Shown here one piece after another: positions 9,612-19,522 of a stretch of DNA of 64,000 bases. The stretch is taken from the NCBI GenBank assembly GCA_004564215.1, contig CP024846.1:1054001-1118000 (forward strand), written 5' to 3'. Positions within the stretch are counted from its first letter, which is position 1; every line of letters begins with the position of its first letter. Made by a program: the position numbers and the translations under genes. Under the pieces are notes generated by a model. It made no database searches. It saw only the letters and a program-made list of their open reading frames with translations, and was not told the DNA's origin. This stretch comes from Beijerinckiaceae bacterium. Lineage in GTDB: Bacteria; Pseudomonadota; Alphaproteobacteria; Rhizobiales; Beijerinckiaceae.

Positions 9612-10676
9612 GTGCCGCTTGAACCCAAACCCCGCCCACGCGCCTACCGCCTCGACGAGCTGAGCATGACCTTCACCGGTTCCCTCAATGAAAAGCCGGT
9701 CGGCGCCGTCGTGATCGAGGTCACGCCCGACCCTTATGAAGCGGAGGCCAAGGCGGCGATGGCGGCCCATGATGCCGATGAAGCCGCGGTCGAGGTGGCG
9801 CAAAAGCAAGGCGTCATTGCTCGCACGTTTCTGTCCTGGTCGGGCGTCTTCTGGTCGGCCTTGGGCGGTCTCGTTTCCCTGAGTTTCGGCCTTTGGCTGA
9901 CAAAGCTGATCGATGATTTGTTTGCCCGAGCGCCGCTCTTCGGCGCGGTCGCCCTCGCGCTGGCGGGCCTTGCCGGAGTTGCGTTGTTCGTTCTCACGGT
10001 GCGAGAAATCAGCGCCATCCTCCGCCAACGCCATATCGCCGAGATGCATATCGGGCTTGCGCATGCGCGGGAAACAGACGATTCCAAGGAAGCAAGGCGC
10101 CTCGTCCTTCAGCTGTCGCAGCTTTACGCCACGCGGCCGGAGACCGCCCGCGCCCGCAACCACCTCCGCGATCTGACGCATGACATTGTCGATGGACGCG
10201 ACCTGATCGATATCGCCGAGCGCACCCTCGTGGAGCCGCTCGACCTTGAGGTTCGCCAAGAAATCGCGACCGCCGCCAAACGCGTGTCGGTCGTCACCGC
10301 GCTGGCGCCCCGCGCGATCATCGACGTCGTTTTCGTCGCGGCGCAGGCGATCCGGCTGATCCGGCGCATCGCGGTCATCTATGGCGGCAGGCCGGGCTTG
10401 CTTGGGTTTCTCAAACTTTTGCGCTCCATCGCGGCGCATCTGGCGATCACCGGAGGCATGGCCGCCGGTGATAGCATTCTTCAGCAATTCCTCGGTCATG
10501 GCATTGCCGCCAAACTGTCGGCCCGCCTCGGCGAAGGCGTGTTGAATGGTCTCTTGACCGCGCGCGTCGGGCTGTCCGCGATGGCGGTCTGCCGACCGCT
10601 GCCCTATTCGACCGGGCGCGCGCCCGGCGTCGGCGATGTCGCGCCATTTTTGTTCAGGACAGAGAAGAAGGGGTGA
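9612..10676 (+). CDS. ycjF: YcjF family (DUF697/UPF0283) inner-membrane protein
   Basis: The protein has 354 residues. A GTG start at 9612 follows a GAGG site by seven bases. The N-terminal ~70 residues are soluble (Pro-rich, then acidic). Two membrane segments lie in the stretch SGVFWSALGGLVSLSFGLWL and PLFGAVALALAGLAGVALFVL. The C-terminal domain has the DUF697 pattern (ALAPRAIIDVVFVAAQAIRLIRRIA...YGGRPG). It stands 130 bases after ycjX and completes the usual ycjX-ycjF pair. The gap between them contains a small inverted sequence but no gene. The function is unknown beyond the association with the GTPase-like partner. Confidence 0.9.
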   Translation: MPLEPKPRPRAYRLDELSMTFTGSLNEKPVGAVVIEVTPDPYEAEAKAAMAAHDADEAAVEVAQKQGVIARTFLSWSGVFWSALGGLVSLSFGLWLTKLIDDLFARAPLFGAVALALAGLAGVALFVLTVREISAILRQRHIAEMHIGLAHARETDDSKEARRLVLQLSQLYATRPETARARNHLRDLTHDIVDGRDLIDIAERTLVEPLDLEVRQEIATAAKRVSVVTALAPRAIIDVVFVAAQAIRLIRRIAVIYGGRPGLLGFLKLLRSIAAHLAITGGMAAGDSILQQFLGHGIAAKLSARLGEGVLNGLLTARVGLSAMAVCRPLPYSTGRAPGVGDVAPFLFRTEKKG

Positions 10677-10694
10677 GGGAGGTCCTAGAAGCGA

Positions 10695-11879
10695 ATGAGC
10701 CGACAAACTGGCGATGTGCAGTCGTTCATCAGCAAGGAGCTGCACAGCCTACTCTTCATCGAGGAGTTTGTGTTTTCGCGGAATAAATTCTCGCCGCCTT
10801 CGTCTAGCGAGCTGGAGCTTGCAGACGCCGTCGTTTTACTCGGCGACGTTCTGCTCATTTATCAGATCAAAGAACGCTCGCCGAACCATGCTAGCGACGC
10901 CGAAGCCGAACGCAATTGGTTCGAAACCAAAGTAATTAGGAAAGCCACAAAACAGGTATGCGACACGCTGCACTACCTAAAGTCGTATTCGGAGATCCGC
11001 GTCCCGAATGAGCGCGGTCGCGTCTTCAATCTCGCCGGAAGTGCATTCGCAGAAATTCTGAAAATCGTCGTGTACCTACCTTCTCCGAACTTGCCGGACG
11101 CTTGCCGACGGATCCGCCATCGTATAAGCAGTTCGGCAGGGTTTATCCACATCGTCGACGCCCAGGATTACTTGGAGATCGCTCGGACGCTGCGGGTACC
11201 CGAAGAAGTGGTCCGGTACTTCAAGTATCGCGAGATTGTCCTGACGCGCTTTTCCGACAATTGCGCTAGTCTGCCAGAATCAGCGATCGCAGGGCACTTC
11301 GTAGGCGGGAATCCCGCTGTGTCTCCGACGGTCGAGTCCGCAAAATGCCTGCACCGACTTGTGCAAGACGAAGAGAAATGGGATCTTACTCCGTTCCTGC
11401 GTGGTCTGCATGACCACCTTTCTGTGCCGGGATTCAGTGGCGACTATTACGACATCCTAATTGAATTCGCGAAGTTGCCGCGCTCAATGTGGCGCGTGAT
11501 TAAAGAGCGCATTTGCCTATGCATCGAAAAGGTGCAGAAGGATGACTTCGCTCGACCATATCGCATCACAGCATCAAATACAGGATGTGGTTTTGTGTTC
11601 ATCCCGGTGCAGTCTGAATTCGTCCGGAAGCCTGACTGGCAGACCATTCGTCTCCGCGCAATCCAACAGCTCACGCAGGCTCACAAGTACGACCAGCGTC
11701 TGGCGAAGTGCATTGGCATCCTGGTCGCGAAGGATGGAGAGCATTTCGACATATGTTGGTCTCTGGTCGCCCATGAATGGATGGATGATCCCGAGTTCCA
11801 ACGCGTCCTGGACAAGAATTTTCCGTTCCGTCCAGTCAAGGAGGCGGAAGTCTACGGCTACCTGTTCACCGAGGATTAG
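10695..11879 (+). CDS. Orphan hypothetical protein with a possible PD-(D/QxK) nuclease core
   Basis: I do not recognise this 394-residue protein as a named family. Near the N-terminus, a helix (FISKELHSLL) is followed by ELELADAVVLLGDVLLIYQIKERS. Asp44 in a hydrophobic strand and Gln57-Ile-Lys59 in the next strand match the D...QxK arrangement of Mrr-like endonuclease folds; Glu60 adds to it. The remaining ~320 residues have mixed alpha/beta composition, with no membrane segment or signal. It starts 18 bases after ycjF on the same strand but has no known link to it. Base composition is uneven (one 60-base row at 11521 is 47% GC) and lower than the neighbours, which suggests acquisition. A role in defence or nucleic-acid metabolism is inference. 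Confidence 0.5.
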   Translation: MSRQTGDVQSFISKELHSLLFIEEFVFSRNKFSPPSSSELELADAVVLLGDVLLIYQIKERSPNHASDAEAERNWFETKVIRKATKQVCDTLHYLKSYSEIRVPNERGRVFNLAGSAFAEILKIVVYLPSPNLPDACRRIRHRISSSAGFIHIVDAQDYLEIARTLRVPEEVVRYFKYREIVLTRFSDNCASLPESAIAGHFVGGNPAVSPTVESAKCLHRLVQDEEKWDLTPFLRGLHDHLSVPGFSGDYYDILIEFAKLPRSMWRVIKERICLCIEKVQKDDFARPYRITASNTGCGFVFIPVQSEFVRKPDWQTIRLRAIQQLTQAHKYDQRLAKCIGILVAKDGEHFDICWSLVAHEWMDDPEFQRVLDKNFPFRPVKEAEVYGYLFTED

Positions 11880-12214
11880 CGGCCAAGGATCTAACGCGCG
11901 AGAGGTAAAGGATAAAATTTCGTACCGACAACACTCCAGGATAGCGGAAATCACAGTCAAAGCAGATTTTGGGGTTCCTCCGCGCTCAATGTGGACGAAA
12001 TCCGCCCGGCCTCGCTCCCGGAAAATGCTCTCTATCTATTTGTTTTGAAAAACTTTTGCAGAACCCACGCCATCACCCTGAGGAAGCCCGAAGGGCTGTC
12101 TCGAAGGGCGCGAGGGCGCATCCTTCGAGACGGGCGCTTCGCGCCCTCCTCAGGATGAGGCGCCCTTTTCCCTATCGACGGGCTTGTGCGCTACACATGC
12201 TCAAGAAACGCGTT
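11880..12214. other. Non-coding gap holding a palindromic repeat
   Basis: This 335-base stretch separates the orphan putative nuclease gene from the end of the small coiled-coil gene on the opposite strand. Apart from the palindromic repeat at 12073-12158 I see no convincing frame. The short open frames here are shadows of the upstream gene or of the repeat itself. Confidence 0.6.
12073..12158. repeat. CCTGAGGA-bounded palindromic repeat, intergenic copy
   Basis: The ends CCTGAGGA (12077-12084) and TCCTCAGG (12147-12154) are inverted copies. Inside, TCTCGAAGG (12099-12107) pairs with CCTTCGAGA (12122-12130), and small GC hairpins fill the arms. The same signature (CCTGAGGAG, TCTCGAAGG, CCTTCGAGACGG, CTCCTCA) forms the element inserted in ileS at 31706-31875, so at least two copies occur in this window. 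Confidence 0.75.
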
Positions 12215-12475
12215 TCAACTTTCTTGCGCCGGGGGCGTGTTCCGCCGATCCTTGGGGGCCGCCTCGATCAGCTTTGCCGGACGCCTCGCTCCACTGCCGA
12301 AAGCCGAAGCCGCGGCGAGGAAACCCTCCATACGGCCTTCGAGCGCCGCCAGCCGTTTGTCCATTTCGACGACGCTCACGGCCAGTTGTTCCAACTTCTT
12401 GCTCTGACTTGTGATCCGTTCCTCGAGCAGGATCGCCGTCTTGATCGCCTTTAGCGCGTCGCCGATCCCGCTCAC
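12215..12475 (-). CDS. Small coiled-coil protein, second gene of an RHH operon
   Basis: The 86-residue product is helical, with heptad-like spacing in IKTAILLEERITSQSKKLEQLAVSVVEMDKRLAALEGRMEGFL, then a low-complexity Ala/Pro/Arg tail. The GTG start at 12475 overlaps the TGA of the upstream gene (4-nt overlap), so the two are translationally coupled. The pattern is that of a small partner protein bound through a coiled coil. I do not recognise a family. It could be a toxin-antitoxin-like or plasmid-maintenance-like partner, but nothing in the sequence proves this. Confidence 0.6.
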   Translation of the reverse strand: MSGIGDALKAIKTAILLEERITSQSKKLEQLAVSVVEMDKRLAALEGRMEGFLAAASAFGSGARRPAKLIEAAPKDRRNTPPAQES

Positions 12476-12747
12476 ACGCGGTCCCGCTTGAAATGAGCGA
12501 GCGCCGCATCTAGGGCTGCGTCGGTGCGATCGAGCTGCGCAAGGGTAATCGCATGAAGCGCTTCGAAACCCGCGACAAGGCTGCGCAGCTCCGCCTCCAC
12601 CGCGTCATCGGCGGGCTCGTAATTCAGCGCCGCCCGCCGGACGAATTCGGCCGTCGAAATCTTGCCCGCCAGGGCGGCCTTGCGCTCGACGCGCGCCTTG
12701 TCCTTTGCCGTGATCGGGACAACCAATCGCTGCGTCGCAAGGCTCAT
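12472..12747 (-). CDS. Ribbon-helix-helix-like small DNA-binding protein
   Basis: This 91-residue protein has an N-terminal pattern typical of ribbon-helix-helix folds: a short strand (TQRLVVPIT), helix (KDKARVERKAALAG), then ISTAEFVRRAALNY. The C-terminal half is an acidic helical region (EAELRSLVAGFEALHAITLAQL). The ATG at 12747 is chosen because GGAG lies six bases upstream; TTG 12759 and ATG 12753 are in the same frame. It lies 77 bases downstream of ilvC but has its own palindromic operator-like sequence, suggesting autoregulation as in CopG/antitoxin proteins. It is coupled to the 86-residue coiled-coil gene. The family call is by pattern only. Confidence 0.6.
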   Translation of the reverse strand: MSLATQRLVVPITAKDKARVERKAALAGKISTAEFVRRAALNYEPADDAVEAELRSLVAGFEALHAITLAQLDRTDAALDAALAHFKRDRV

Positions 12748-12762
12748 TTCCATCTCCAAATC

Positions 12763-12794
12763 ATGGACATCATCATATACATGATCATGTCCAT
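12763..12794 (-). promoter_or_regulatory. Palindromic operator-like site of the RHH operon
   Basis: Two 14-base arms (12763-12776 and 12781-12794; arm ATGGACATCATCAT) form an inverted repeat with one mismatch around the four-base centre ATAC. On the minus strand the site contains TATGAT, a good -10 hexamer, about 25 bases before the RHH start. A dimeric ribbon-helix-helix protein bound here would cover its own promoter. The site lies between the ilvC stop and the RHH gene, so a terminator role for ilvC is an alternative, though no T tract follows. Confidence 0.6.
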
Positions 12795-12823
12795 TTCGGC
12801 AATAGTTCTGGCCTTCGCCCGCC

Positions 12824-13885
<1,062 letters not shown>

Positions 13886-13960
13886 TCAAAATGGGCTGGA
13901 TGGGGTTTTAGGCCGCGGCAGCGCTGGGGTCAAAATTTTCCAAAAGCCGGCCTAACCCCG

Positions 13961-14512
13961 CTAAATGGGGTTTGGACCGCGCGAAATGGCCGCCACGCCG
14001 GTGCGCGAGACTTCGACGAGCCCGATGGGCCTCATCAATTCGATGAATTGATCGATCTTGCCGACAGCGCCCGTAAGTTCAAAGACAAAGCTCTCGATCG
14101 AGGCGTCGATCACCCGCGCGCGGAAGGCGTCCGCAAGCCGCAAAGCCTCGTCGCGATTGGCGCCGCGGCCGACGACCTTGATCATCGCAAGCTCGCGTTC
14201 CACAGCGTTGCCGCGCAAAGTCAGATCCGTGACCTTATGGATCGGCACGAGCCGCTCCAACTGATGGCCGATCTGCTCGATCGCCTCAGGTGTCCCGGAC
14301 GTGACAATCGTGATCCGCGAAAGATGCTCGGCATGCGCCACCTCCGCCACCGTCAAGCTTTCAATGTTGTAGCCGCGTCCCGAAAACAGACCGACCACGC
14401 GGGCAAGAACGCCCGGCTCGTTATCGACCAGAACCGAGAGCGTATGCACCTCGATGTTGGATTTGCCGAGAGCGGACGAATAGGGAGAGAGCGGAGCGGC
14501 GGATGCGTTCAT
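13961..14512 (-). CDS. ilvN: Acetolactate synthase small (regulatory) subunit
   Basis: The regulatory subunit of acetohydroxyacid synthase has 183 residues. An ACT domain begins at ~residue 20 (HTLSVLVDNEPGVLARVVGLFSGRGYNIESL) and binds valine for feedback control. The C-terminal ALS_ss_C domain follows, ending in GLVEVSRTGVAAISRG. It activates and confers valine inhibition on the large subunit. Only four bases separate it from the ilvB stop, so the two are co-transcribed and probably coupled. Control is through the ilvB leader attenuator. Confidence 0.96.
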   Translation of the reverse strand: MNASAAPLSPYSSALGKSNIEVHTLSVLVDNEPGVLARVVGLFSGRGYNIESLTVAEVAHAEHLSRITIVTSGTPEAIEQIGHQLERLVPIHKVTDLTLRGNAVERELAMIKVVGRGANRDEALRLADAFRARVIDASIESFVFELTGAVGKIDQFIELMRPIGLVEVSRTGVAAISRGPNPI

Positions 14513-14516
14513 GACA

Positions 14517-16271
14517 TTACACCAACATCTTACCGGCGGCGTCGATCGCAGTTTCGAGGTCCGCGTCCTGGCCCGGGAGAATCATTTCATTATGTGCCTT
14601 GCCGGAGGGAATCATCGGCAGGCAGTTTTCGGTTTTGTCGACCACGCAATCGAAGATAACCGTGTTCGGCGTTTCGATCATTTCCATGATGGCGGCGTCG
14701 AGATCGGCCGGGTCAGAGCAGCGAATGCCATGCGCTCCATAGGCGTCGGCGAGCTTGACGAAATCAGGCAGCGCCTCGGAATAGCTCTCCGAATAGCGTC
14801 CGTCATGCAGCAGCTCCTGCCATTGACGCACCATCCCCATATATTCGTTGTTGAGGATAAAAATCTTGACCGGCAAGCGATATTGCGCGGCCGTCGAAAG
14901 CTCCTGGATGTTCATGAGGATCGACGCTTCGCCTGCGATATCGATGACGAGCGAATCGGGATGCGCCATCTGCGCGCCGATGGCCGCCGGGAGACCGTAC
15001 CCCATGGTGCCAAGACCGCCGGACGTCATCAAGCGGTTGGGCGCCTCGAAATGATAGTGCTGCGCCGCCCACATTTGATGCTGACCGACTTCGGTTGTGA
15101 TGTAGGTGTCGCGCTCTTTGGTCAGTTCGTAAAGACGCTGAACCGCGTATTGCGGCTTGATCACCTCTTTCGTGGCGACGAACGCCAGCGAATTGCGCGC
15201 CCGCCATTTATCGATTTGCATCCACCATTTGGCGAGCGCCGTGGCATCGGCTGAACGGCCCTGCCAAGCCTCGATCAATTGGCGCAGCACATGCGTGCAA
15301 TCGCCGACAATGCCGAGATCGATCTTCACATTCTTGTTGATGGAAGAGGGGTCTATGTCGATGTGGATCTTCTTGGAGCCGGGGGAGAAGGCGTCGAGCC
15401 GGCCAGTGATGCGATCGTCAAACCGCGCGCCGACCGCGATCATCAGATCGCAATCATGCATCGCGTTGTTGGCCTCGTAGGTGCCGTGCATGCCGAGCAT
15501 TCCGAGCCAGTTCTTGCCCGATGCCGGATAGGCGCCGAGCCCCATCAGGGTCGAAGTGATGGGAAAGCCGGTGAGGCCGACCAATTCGCGGAGCAGCCGC
15601 GAGGCCTCCACGCCGGAATTGATCACCCCGCCCCCGGTATAAAAGATCGGGCGCTTGGCCGCGGCCATCATCGCAGCCGCCTCCTTCACCCGGTCGGAAT
15701 CGCCGTCGAGCTTCGGCCGGTAGGTTTTGTGTTCGATGTTGATCGGCCCGATATAGCTGCCTAATGCAAATTGCACGTCCTTCGGGATATCGATGACGAC
15801 CGGTCCCGGACGGCCGTTCTGGGCAACATAAAAAGCCTCGTGCAAAACGCGCGGCAAATCCTCGATCTGGCGGACCAGGTAATTATGCTTGGTGCAATGG
15901 CGCGTGATCCCAACCGTGTCGCACTCCTGGAAGGCGTCCGAGCCGATGAGATGGGTGGGCACTTGGCCGGTGATGCAGACCAATGGGATTGAATCCATCA
16001 AGGCATCGGTGAGGCCTGTAATGGCGTTGGTGGCGCCTGGGCCGGAGGTGACCAGAAGCACGCCGACCTTGCCGGTCGACCGCGCGAAGCCTTCGGCGGC
16101 ATGGGCCGCCCCTTGTTCGTGGCGCACCAGCACGTGCTTGATGTGCTTTTGGTGGAAGAGCGCATCGTAAATCGGCAGAACAGCTCCGCCCGGATAGCCG
16201 AAAATGGTTTCGACACCCTGGTCCCGCAACGCCCAGACGACCATTTCCGCGCCGGTCATCAGATTGCTCAT
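14517..16271 (-). CDS. ilvB: Acetolactate synthase large subunit
   Basis: The catalytic subunit condenses pyruvate with pyruvate or 2-oxobutyrate using thiamine diphosphate and FAD. It has 584 residues from the ATG at 16271. That start is preceded at good distance by TTGGAGC and gives the usual N-terminus (MTGAEMVVWALRDQGVETIF follows within a few residues); an in-frame ATG at 16292 has no ribosome site. The N-terminal TPP-pyrimidine domain carries HEQGAAHAAEGFARSTGK with the catalytic Glu region. The central FAD/transhydrogenase-like domain and the C-terminal TPP domain with the diphosphate loop (IAGEASILMNIQEL) follow. The operon is ilvB-ilvN-(ilvC), preceded by an attenuator with a leader peptide. 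Confidence 0.97.
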   Translation of the reverse strand: MSNLMTGAEMVVWALRDQGVETIFGYPGGAVLPIYDALFHQKHIKHVLVRHEQGAAHAAEGFARSTGKVGVLLVTSGPGATNAITGLTDALMDSIPLVCITGQVPTHLIGSDAFQECDTVGITRHCTKHNYLVRQIEDLPRVLHEAFYVAQNGRPGPVVIDIPKDVQFALGSYIGPINIEHKTYRPKLDGDSDRVKEAAAMMAAAKRPIFYTGGGVINSGVEASRLLRELVGLTGFPITSTLMGLGAYPASGKNWLGMLGMHGTYEANNAMHDCDLMIAVGARFDDRITGRLDAFSPGSKKIHIDIDPSSINKNVKIDLGIVGDCTHVLRQLIEAWQGRSADATALAKWWMQIDKWRARNSLAFVATKEVIKPQYAVQRLYELTKERDTYITTEVGQHQMWAAQHYHFEAPNRLMTSGGLGTMGYGLPAAIGAQMAHPDSLVIDIAGEASILMNIQELSTAAQYRLPVKIFILNNEYMGMVRQWQELLHDGRYSESYSEALPDFVKLADAYGAHGIRCSDPADLDAAIMEMIETPNTVIFDCVVDKTENCLPMIPSGKAHNEMILPGQDADLETAIDAAGKMLV

Positions 16272-16331
16272 TTCTTGCTCCAACGCATGCACTGCAACGA
16301 ATTTGTTCTCGGTTTCTAGGATTTGGACAAT

Positions 16332-16353
16332 AAAAAAGGCCCCTGAGGGCCTT
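16332..16353 (-). terminator. Attenuator terminator hairpin of ilvB
   Basis: On the minus strand a 7-bp stem, AAGGCCC with GGGCCTT, closes a four-base loop and is followed by a run of T (positions 16336-16353 form the hairpin, the T tract is 16332-16335). It lies between the leader peptide stop (16385) and the ilvB start (16271), the position of an intrinsic terminator used for attenuation. No other terminator of this quality is visible in this gap. Confidence 0.8.
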
Positions 16354-16384
16354 GGATACGCGCCAGTTCCGGGTAATGCGGAGC

Positions 16385-16435
16385 CTATCTCCGCCCCGTC
16401 TCGGGCGCGCGCGTTACGATAACAAGGATATTCAC
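16385..16435 (-). CDS. ilvL: ilvB leader peptide (attenuation)
   Basis: A 16-codon frame starts at GTG 16435 and ends at TAG 16385. Residues 2-7 are Asn-Ile-Leu-Val-Ile-Val, i.e. five consecutive branched-chain codons (ATC CTT GTT ATC GTA). A GGGGA run lies ~8 bases upstream of the GTG. When charged Ile/Leu/Val tRNAs are scarce, ribosomes would stall here and prevent formation of the terminator at 16332-16353. The gene is too short for a normal frame search, but its content and position before ilvB make the assignment firm. Confidence 0.85.
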   Translation of the reverse strand: MNILVIVTRAPETGRR

Positions 16436-16464
16436 AGGAAATCCCCAGCCGATTAACAGCTTAT

Positions 16465-16493
16465 CTCTTAGCTGATGCGCGCGACACGGTCAA
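16465..16493 (-). promoter_or_regulatory. Predicted ilvB operon promoter
   Basis: On the minus strand, TTGACC (16493-16488) and TAAGAG (16470-16465) are separated by 17 bases. Transcription would start about 25 bases before the leader peptide GTG, a typical distance for an attenuated amino-acid operon. Confidence 0.55.
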
Positions 16494-16642
16494 TAAGGTT
16501 TGTTCAAACCAACGCATGGTTTGCCGTAAGCTTGACTAGTGGGCTCGGGGCGTCCGCGCCTGTTTGGTGCGCAAGCGGCGCTGCCGGGCCTGCCGGCCGC
16601 AATAAGCTTCCAAACCTCCTTCGCGCCCTGTACTCATAAACC

Positions 16643-17467
16643 ATGACCAATGATACACAGCCAACTCCCCCCATTTTGGGCGGCCAGCGCCGTGTCACCG
16701 CGCGCGCGCTGCTCCTCGGCGACCGGATCGATGCCGCCGGGCTCGAACGGTCCGACATGATTTCGGCGACGCCTTTGGCCTTTCATTCCGGCGCGCATGG
16801 ATTCGTCTCGTTGTACCGATTTGGCGTCGCGGTCATGATCGGCTTGTCGCCGCTGGAAGAAGATGGCGTGCTCAAGCAGGTGAAATTGCGTGTTTCCGGA
16901 CCGCACGAGCACATTGACGACGAATCCGCCATTCTCGAGATTTCGCCCGATCACGACGACAAGATCCCGCCTGGCGGCGCCATCGCGATGAAAGATCTGT
17001 CCGCCCAGCGCCTGCTGGTTGTCGCCGACGCCCTCGCCAAGAGCGTTTCGCTCGGCCGCGACGAACGCGAGGTCAATGCGGTGTTCGACATCATCGAGCC
17101 TTTCGCCGCCGATCTCGCCCGCAATGGCCGGCCCCCTTGGAAGCGCCGCTCGATGTTGAAACTCATCGGCCAAACGCTGCTTGTTCAACATCGAGTGTCA
17201 GGCCGCGTCGCTGTCGAAGAAAAGCCCGATGTATTGTGGGACCGGCCCGATCTCGAACGGCTCTACGCCCGGCTCGAAGACGAATATGAATTGAAGGAGC
17301 GTGCCGAGACGCTGAAACGCAAGCTCGACGTCATCGTCGAGACCGCACGAACGCTCACCGACATGATCGACGCCGATCGCGCGACGCGGCTCGAAGCAAC
17401 GGTGGTGATCCTGATCGTCGCCGAAATTCTGCTGACGATCGGCCAGATCATGTTTTGGGGGCACTAG
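16643..17467 (+). CDS. RMD1/YagE family (DUF155) protein
   Basis: The 274-residue product has the DUF155 pattern: an N-terminal mixed alpha/beta part ([19 protein letters not shown]...[10 protein letters not shown]), a central helical block rich in [18 protein letters not shown], and a C-terminal membrane anchor ([21 protein letters not shown]) as the last element. Related yeast proteins act at mitochondria or in microtubule control, but the bacterial role is unknown. It is divergent from the ilvB operon; the gap 16293-16642 is filled by the ilv leader and promoter. Its 3' end overlaps the end of miaA by 20 bases, tail to tail. Confidence 0.85.
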   Translation: MTNDTQPTPPILGGQRRVTARALLLGDRIDAAGLERSDMISATPLAFHSGAHGFVSLYRFGVAVMIGLSPLEEDGVLKQVKLRVSGPHEHIDDESAILEISPDHDDKIPPGGAIAMKDLSAQRLLVVADALAKSVSLGRDEREVNAVFDIIEPFAADLARNGRPPWKRRSMLKLIGQTLLVQHRVSGRVAVEEKPDVLWDRPDLERLYARLEDEYELKERAETLKRKLDVIVETARTLTDMIDADRATRLEATVVILIVAEILLTIGQIMFWGH

Positions 17468-18383
17468 CTTTAGAATGCGCGCTTAAAATCAGCGCCTCCG
17501 CGTCTTTCGGCGTGGCCCATTGAAACGAAGGGAGCTGGTGGCGCGCGAAGGTCAATTGCCGCTTGGCGTAGCGGCAGGTATCAAGCTTGGCGCGGCTCGC
17601 GGCCTCGGCCAAGGAAATTTCCCCTTTCAAATGGGCGATCAAATGCGGCACGCCATGCGCGCGCATGACGGGCAAGGAAGGATCGAGGCCCCGCTCGCGG
17701 AGCGCATCGACCTCCTGCAGAGCACCGTCCGTCAGCATGGCGTCGAAACGCTTGTCGATCCGCGCTTTGAGCGCGTCGCGCTCGGTCGCCAAGAAAACCG
17801 CGACGGCTTGCGCCGGGTCGAGCAGCGGCGCGGACCGCTTGGCCTGAAAAAGAGAAAGACTTTTCCCTGTGGCCTCAAAAACCTCCAGCGCCCGCAAAAT
17901 TCGCTGCGGATCGGTCGGCCGCAATCGCGCCGCCATCATTGGATCTCGGCGCGCGAGGTCGGCGTGGAGGACCGCGACTGGAACATTTTGCGCACGCGCC
18001 CGCATTCTGTCGCGCACCTCATCGGGAACTGGCGGGATTTCCGACAGACCCTGGGTCAGAGCCTTGAAGTAAAGGCCGGTGCCTCCGACCAAAATCGGCA
18101 GACGCCCGGAGCGTCTCGTCGCATCGAGCGCAAGCGCCACATCCTTCAGCCAAAGGCCGACCGAATGATTGATCGCGCCATCGACATGGCCAAACAGCCG
18201 ATGCGGTGCCTTGGCCTCGTCTTGGAGATCCGGACGCGCCGTCAATATGCGAAGATCGCGATAGACCTGCATCGAATCGGCATTGATGACCACGCCGTCC
18301 AGGGCGCACGCGAGACGCAGCGCCAGCGCGGACTTGCCGCTCGCCGTTGGTCCCGCAATGAGAATCGCTGAAACTGGTATCAA
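17448..18383 (-). CDS. miaA: tRNA dimethylallyltransferase
   Basis: MiaA transfers a dimethylallyl group from DMAPP to N6 of A37 in tRNAs reading UNN codons. The 311-residue protein opens with the P-loop [17 protein letters not shown]. It has the MiaA motifs [19 protein letters not shown] and [17 protein letters not shown], and the C-terminal [14 protein letters not shown]. It is 50 bases downstream of ispH, which makes its DMAPP substrate through the MEP pathway, and near tadA, another tRNA modification gene on the same strand. Length and motifs are normal. Confidence 0.97.
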   Translation of the reverse strand: MIPVSAILIAGPTASGKSALALRLACALDGVVINADSMQVYRDLRILTARPDLQDEAKAPHRLFGHVDGAINHSVGLWLKDVALALDATRRSGRLPILVGGTGLYFKALTQGLSEIPPVPDEVRDRMRARAQNVPVAVLHADLARRDPMMAARLRPTDPQRILRALEVFEATGKSLSLFQAKRSAPLLDPAQAVAVFLATERDALKARIDKRFDAMLTDGALQEVDALRERGLDPSLPVMRAHGVPHLIAHLKGEISLAEAASRAKLDTCRYAKRQLTFARHQLPSFQWATPKDAEALILSAHSKASAPKT

Positions 18384-18433
18384 TGGCGTTGTCGCAGTTC
18401 GGAAGGCGACCCTGCTCCGCCCGCTTTAGTAGG

Positions 18434-19390
18434 CTACACCGCTTGCCGCAACTCACGCGGGAGGGGGAAGAATACGCTTTCGTCCGCGGTCGACACGGTC
18501 TCTACGCGCAATTCAAAGCGCTTTGCGAAAGCGTCCATGATTTCCTCGACAAGAATTTCAGGCGCTGAGGCACCGGCCGTGATTCCGAGCGTGGAAATAT
18601 TGCTGAACAGATCCCATTCGACATCTTCGGCGCGCAAGACAAGACGGGCAAGCTTGCATCCCGACCGTTCGGCCACTTCCTTCAGCCTTTGCGAATTCGA
18701 AGAATTGGACGAGCCGACCACGAGCAAGGCATCGACGATCGGGGCAACATGCTTCACCGCTTCCTGCCGATTGGTCGTCGCGTAGCAAATATCCTCCCGA
18801 TGCGGGCCGACGATATTGGGAAACCGGCGCGTCAGGGCAGCAACCATCGAGCGGGTATCGTCGACAGACAAGGTGGTCTGGGTGACGTAAGCCAGATTAT
18901 TCTCGTTTACGGGCCGCAGGTTTTCGACATCCTCCGGGGTCTGCACCAGGAGAATTGAATTGCTTGGCAGTTGCCCCAAGGTGCCGACAACTTCGGGGTG
19001 GCCCGCATGGCCGACGAGAAGGACTTGGCGGCCCTGCCTGTGGTGGAGCTCGGCCTCGCGATGAACTTTCGTGACCAGCGGGCACGTCGCGTCGATAGCG
19101 AAGATCTTACGGGCTTCAGCCTGTTCCGGGATCGACTTGGGCACGCCGTGGGCGGAAAAGATCACCGGCTTCGTCGTGTCGGGAACCTCGTCCAGTTCCT
19201 CGACGAAGATCGCGCCTTTGGCCTTCAACCCTTCCACGACATATTTGTTGTGTACGATTTCATGACGGACATACACGGGCGCGCCATGGATCCGCAGCGC
19301 CTCCTCGACTGCGTCGATGGCGCGCACGACGCCCGCGCAAAAACCGCGCGGCGCACAAAGGTAGACATGGAGCTTGGGCTTTATGGTCAT
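18434..19390 (-). CDS. ispH: 4-hydroxy-3-methylbut-2-enyl diphosphate reductase
   Basis: IspH is the last enzyme of the MEP pathway and reduces HMBPP to IPP and DMAPP. The 318-residue protein has the iron-sulfur cluster cysteines at C18 ([13 protein letters not shown]), C103 (DATCPLV) and C202. The substrate-binding His (HGVPKS, GHAGHPE) and the SSNSQRL segment are also present. The start ATG gives the conserved strand [14 protein letters not shown] near the N-terminus. It precedes miaA, which uses its product. It is separated from tadA by 132 bases of non-coding DNA. Confidence 0.97.
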   Translation of the reverse strand: MTIKPKLHVYLCAPRGFCAGVVRAIDAVEEALRIHGAPVYVRHEIVHNKYVVEGLKAKGAIFVEELDEVPDTTKPVIFSAHGVPKSIPEQAEARKIFAIDATCPLVTKVHREAELHHRQGRQVLLVGHAGHPEVVGTLGQLPSNSILLVQTPEDVENLRPVNENNLAYVTQTTLSVDDTRSMVAALTRRFPNIVGPHREDICYATTNRQEAVKHVAPIVDALLVVGSSNSSNSQRLKEVAERSGCKLARLVLRAEDVEWDLFSNISTLGITAGASAPEILVEEIMDAFAKRFELRVETVSTADESVFFPLPRELRQAV

Positions 19391-19522
19391 TCGACGCTTG
19401 GCTAGGGGCCCTTTCGTTTAGGTGTTCGCGCCTTCGGCTGTCAAGTACGCCGCTCTCCGCAGCCTGACCACAGGGCGGTTTATGCCCGGACTTGTTTCTA
19501 AACCTATTGTTTTTTAACCCTT

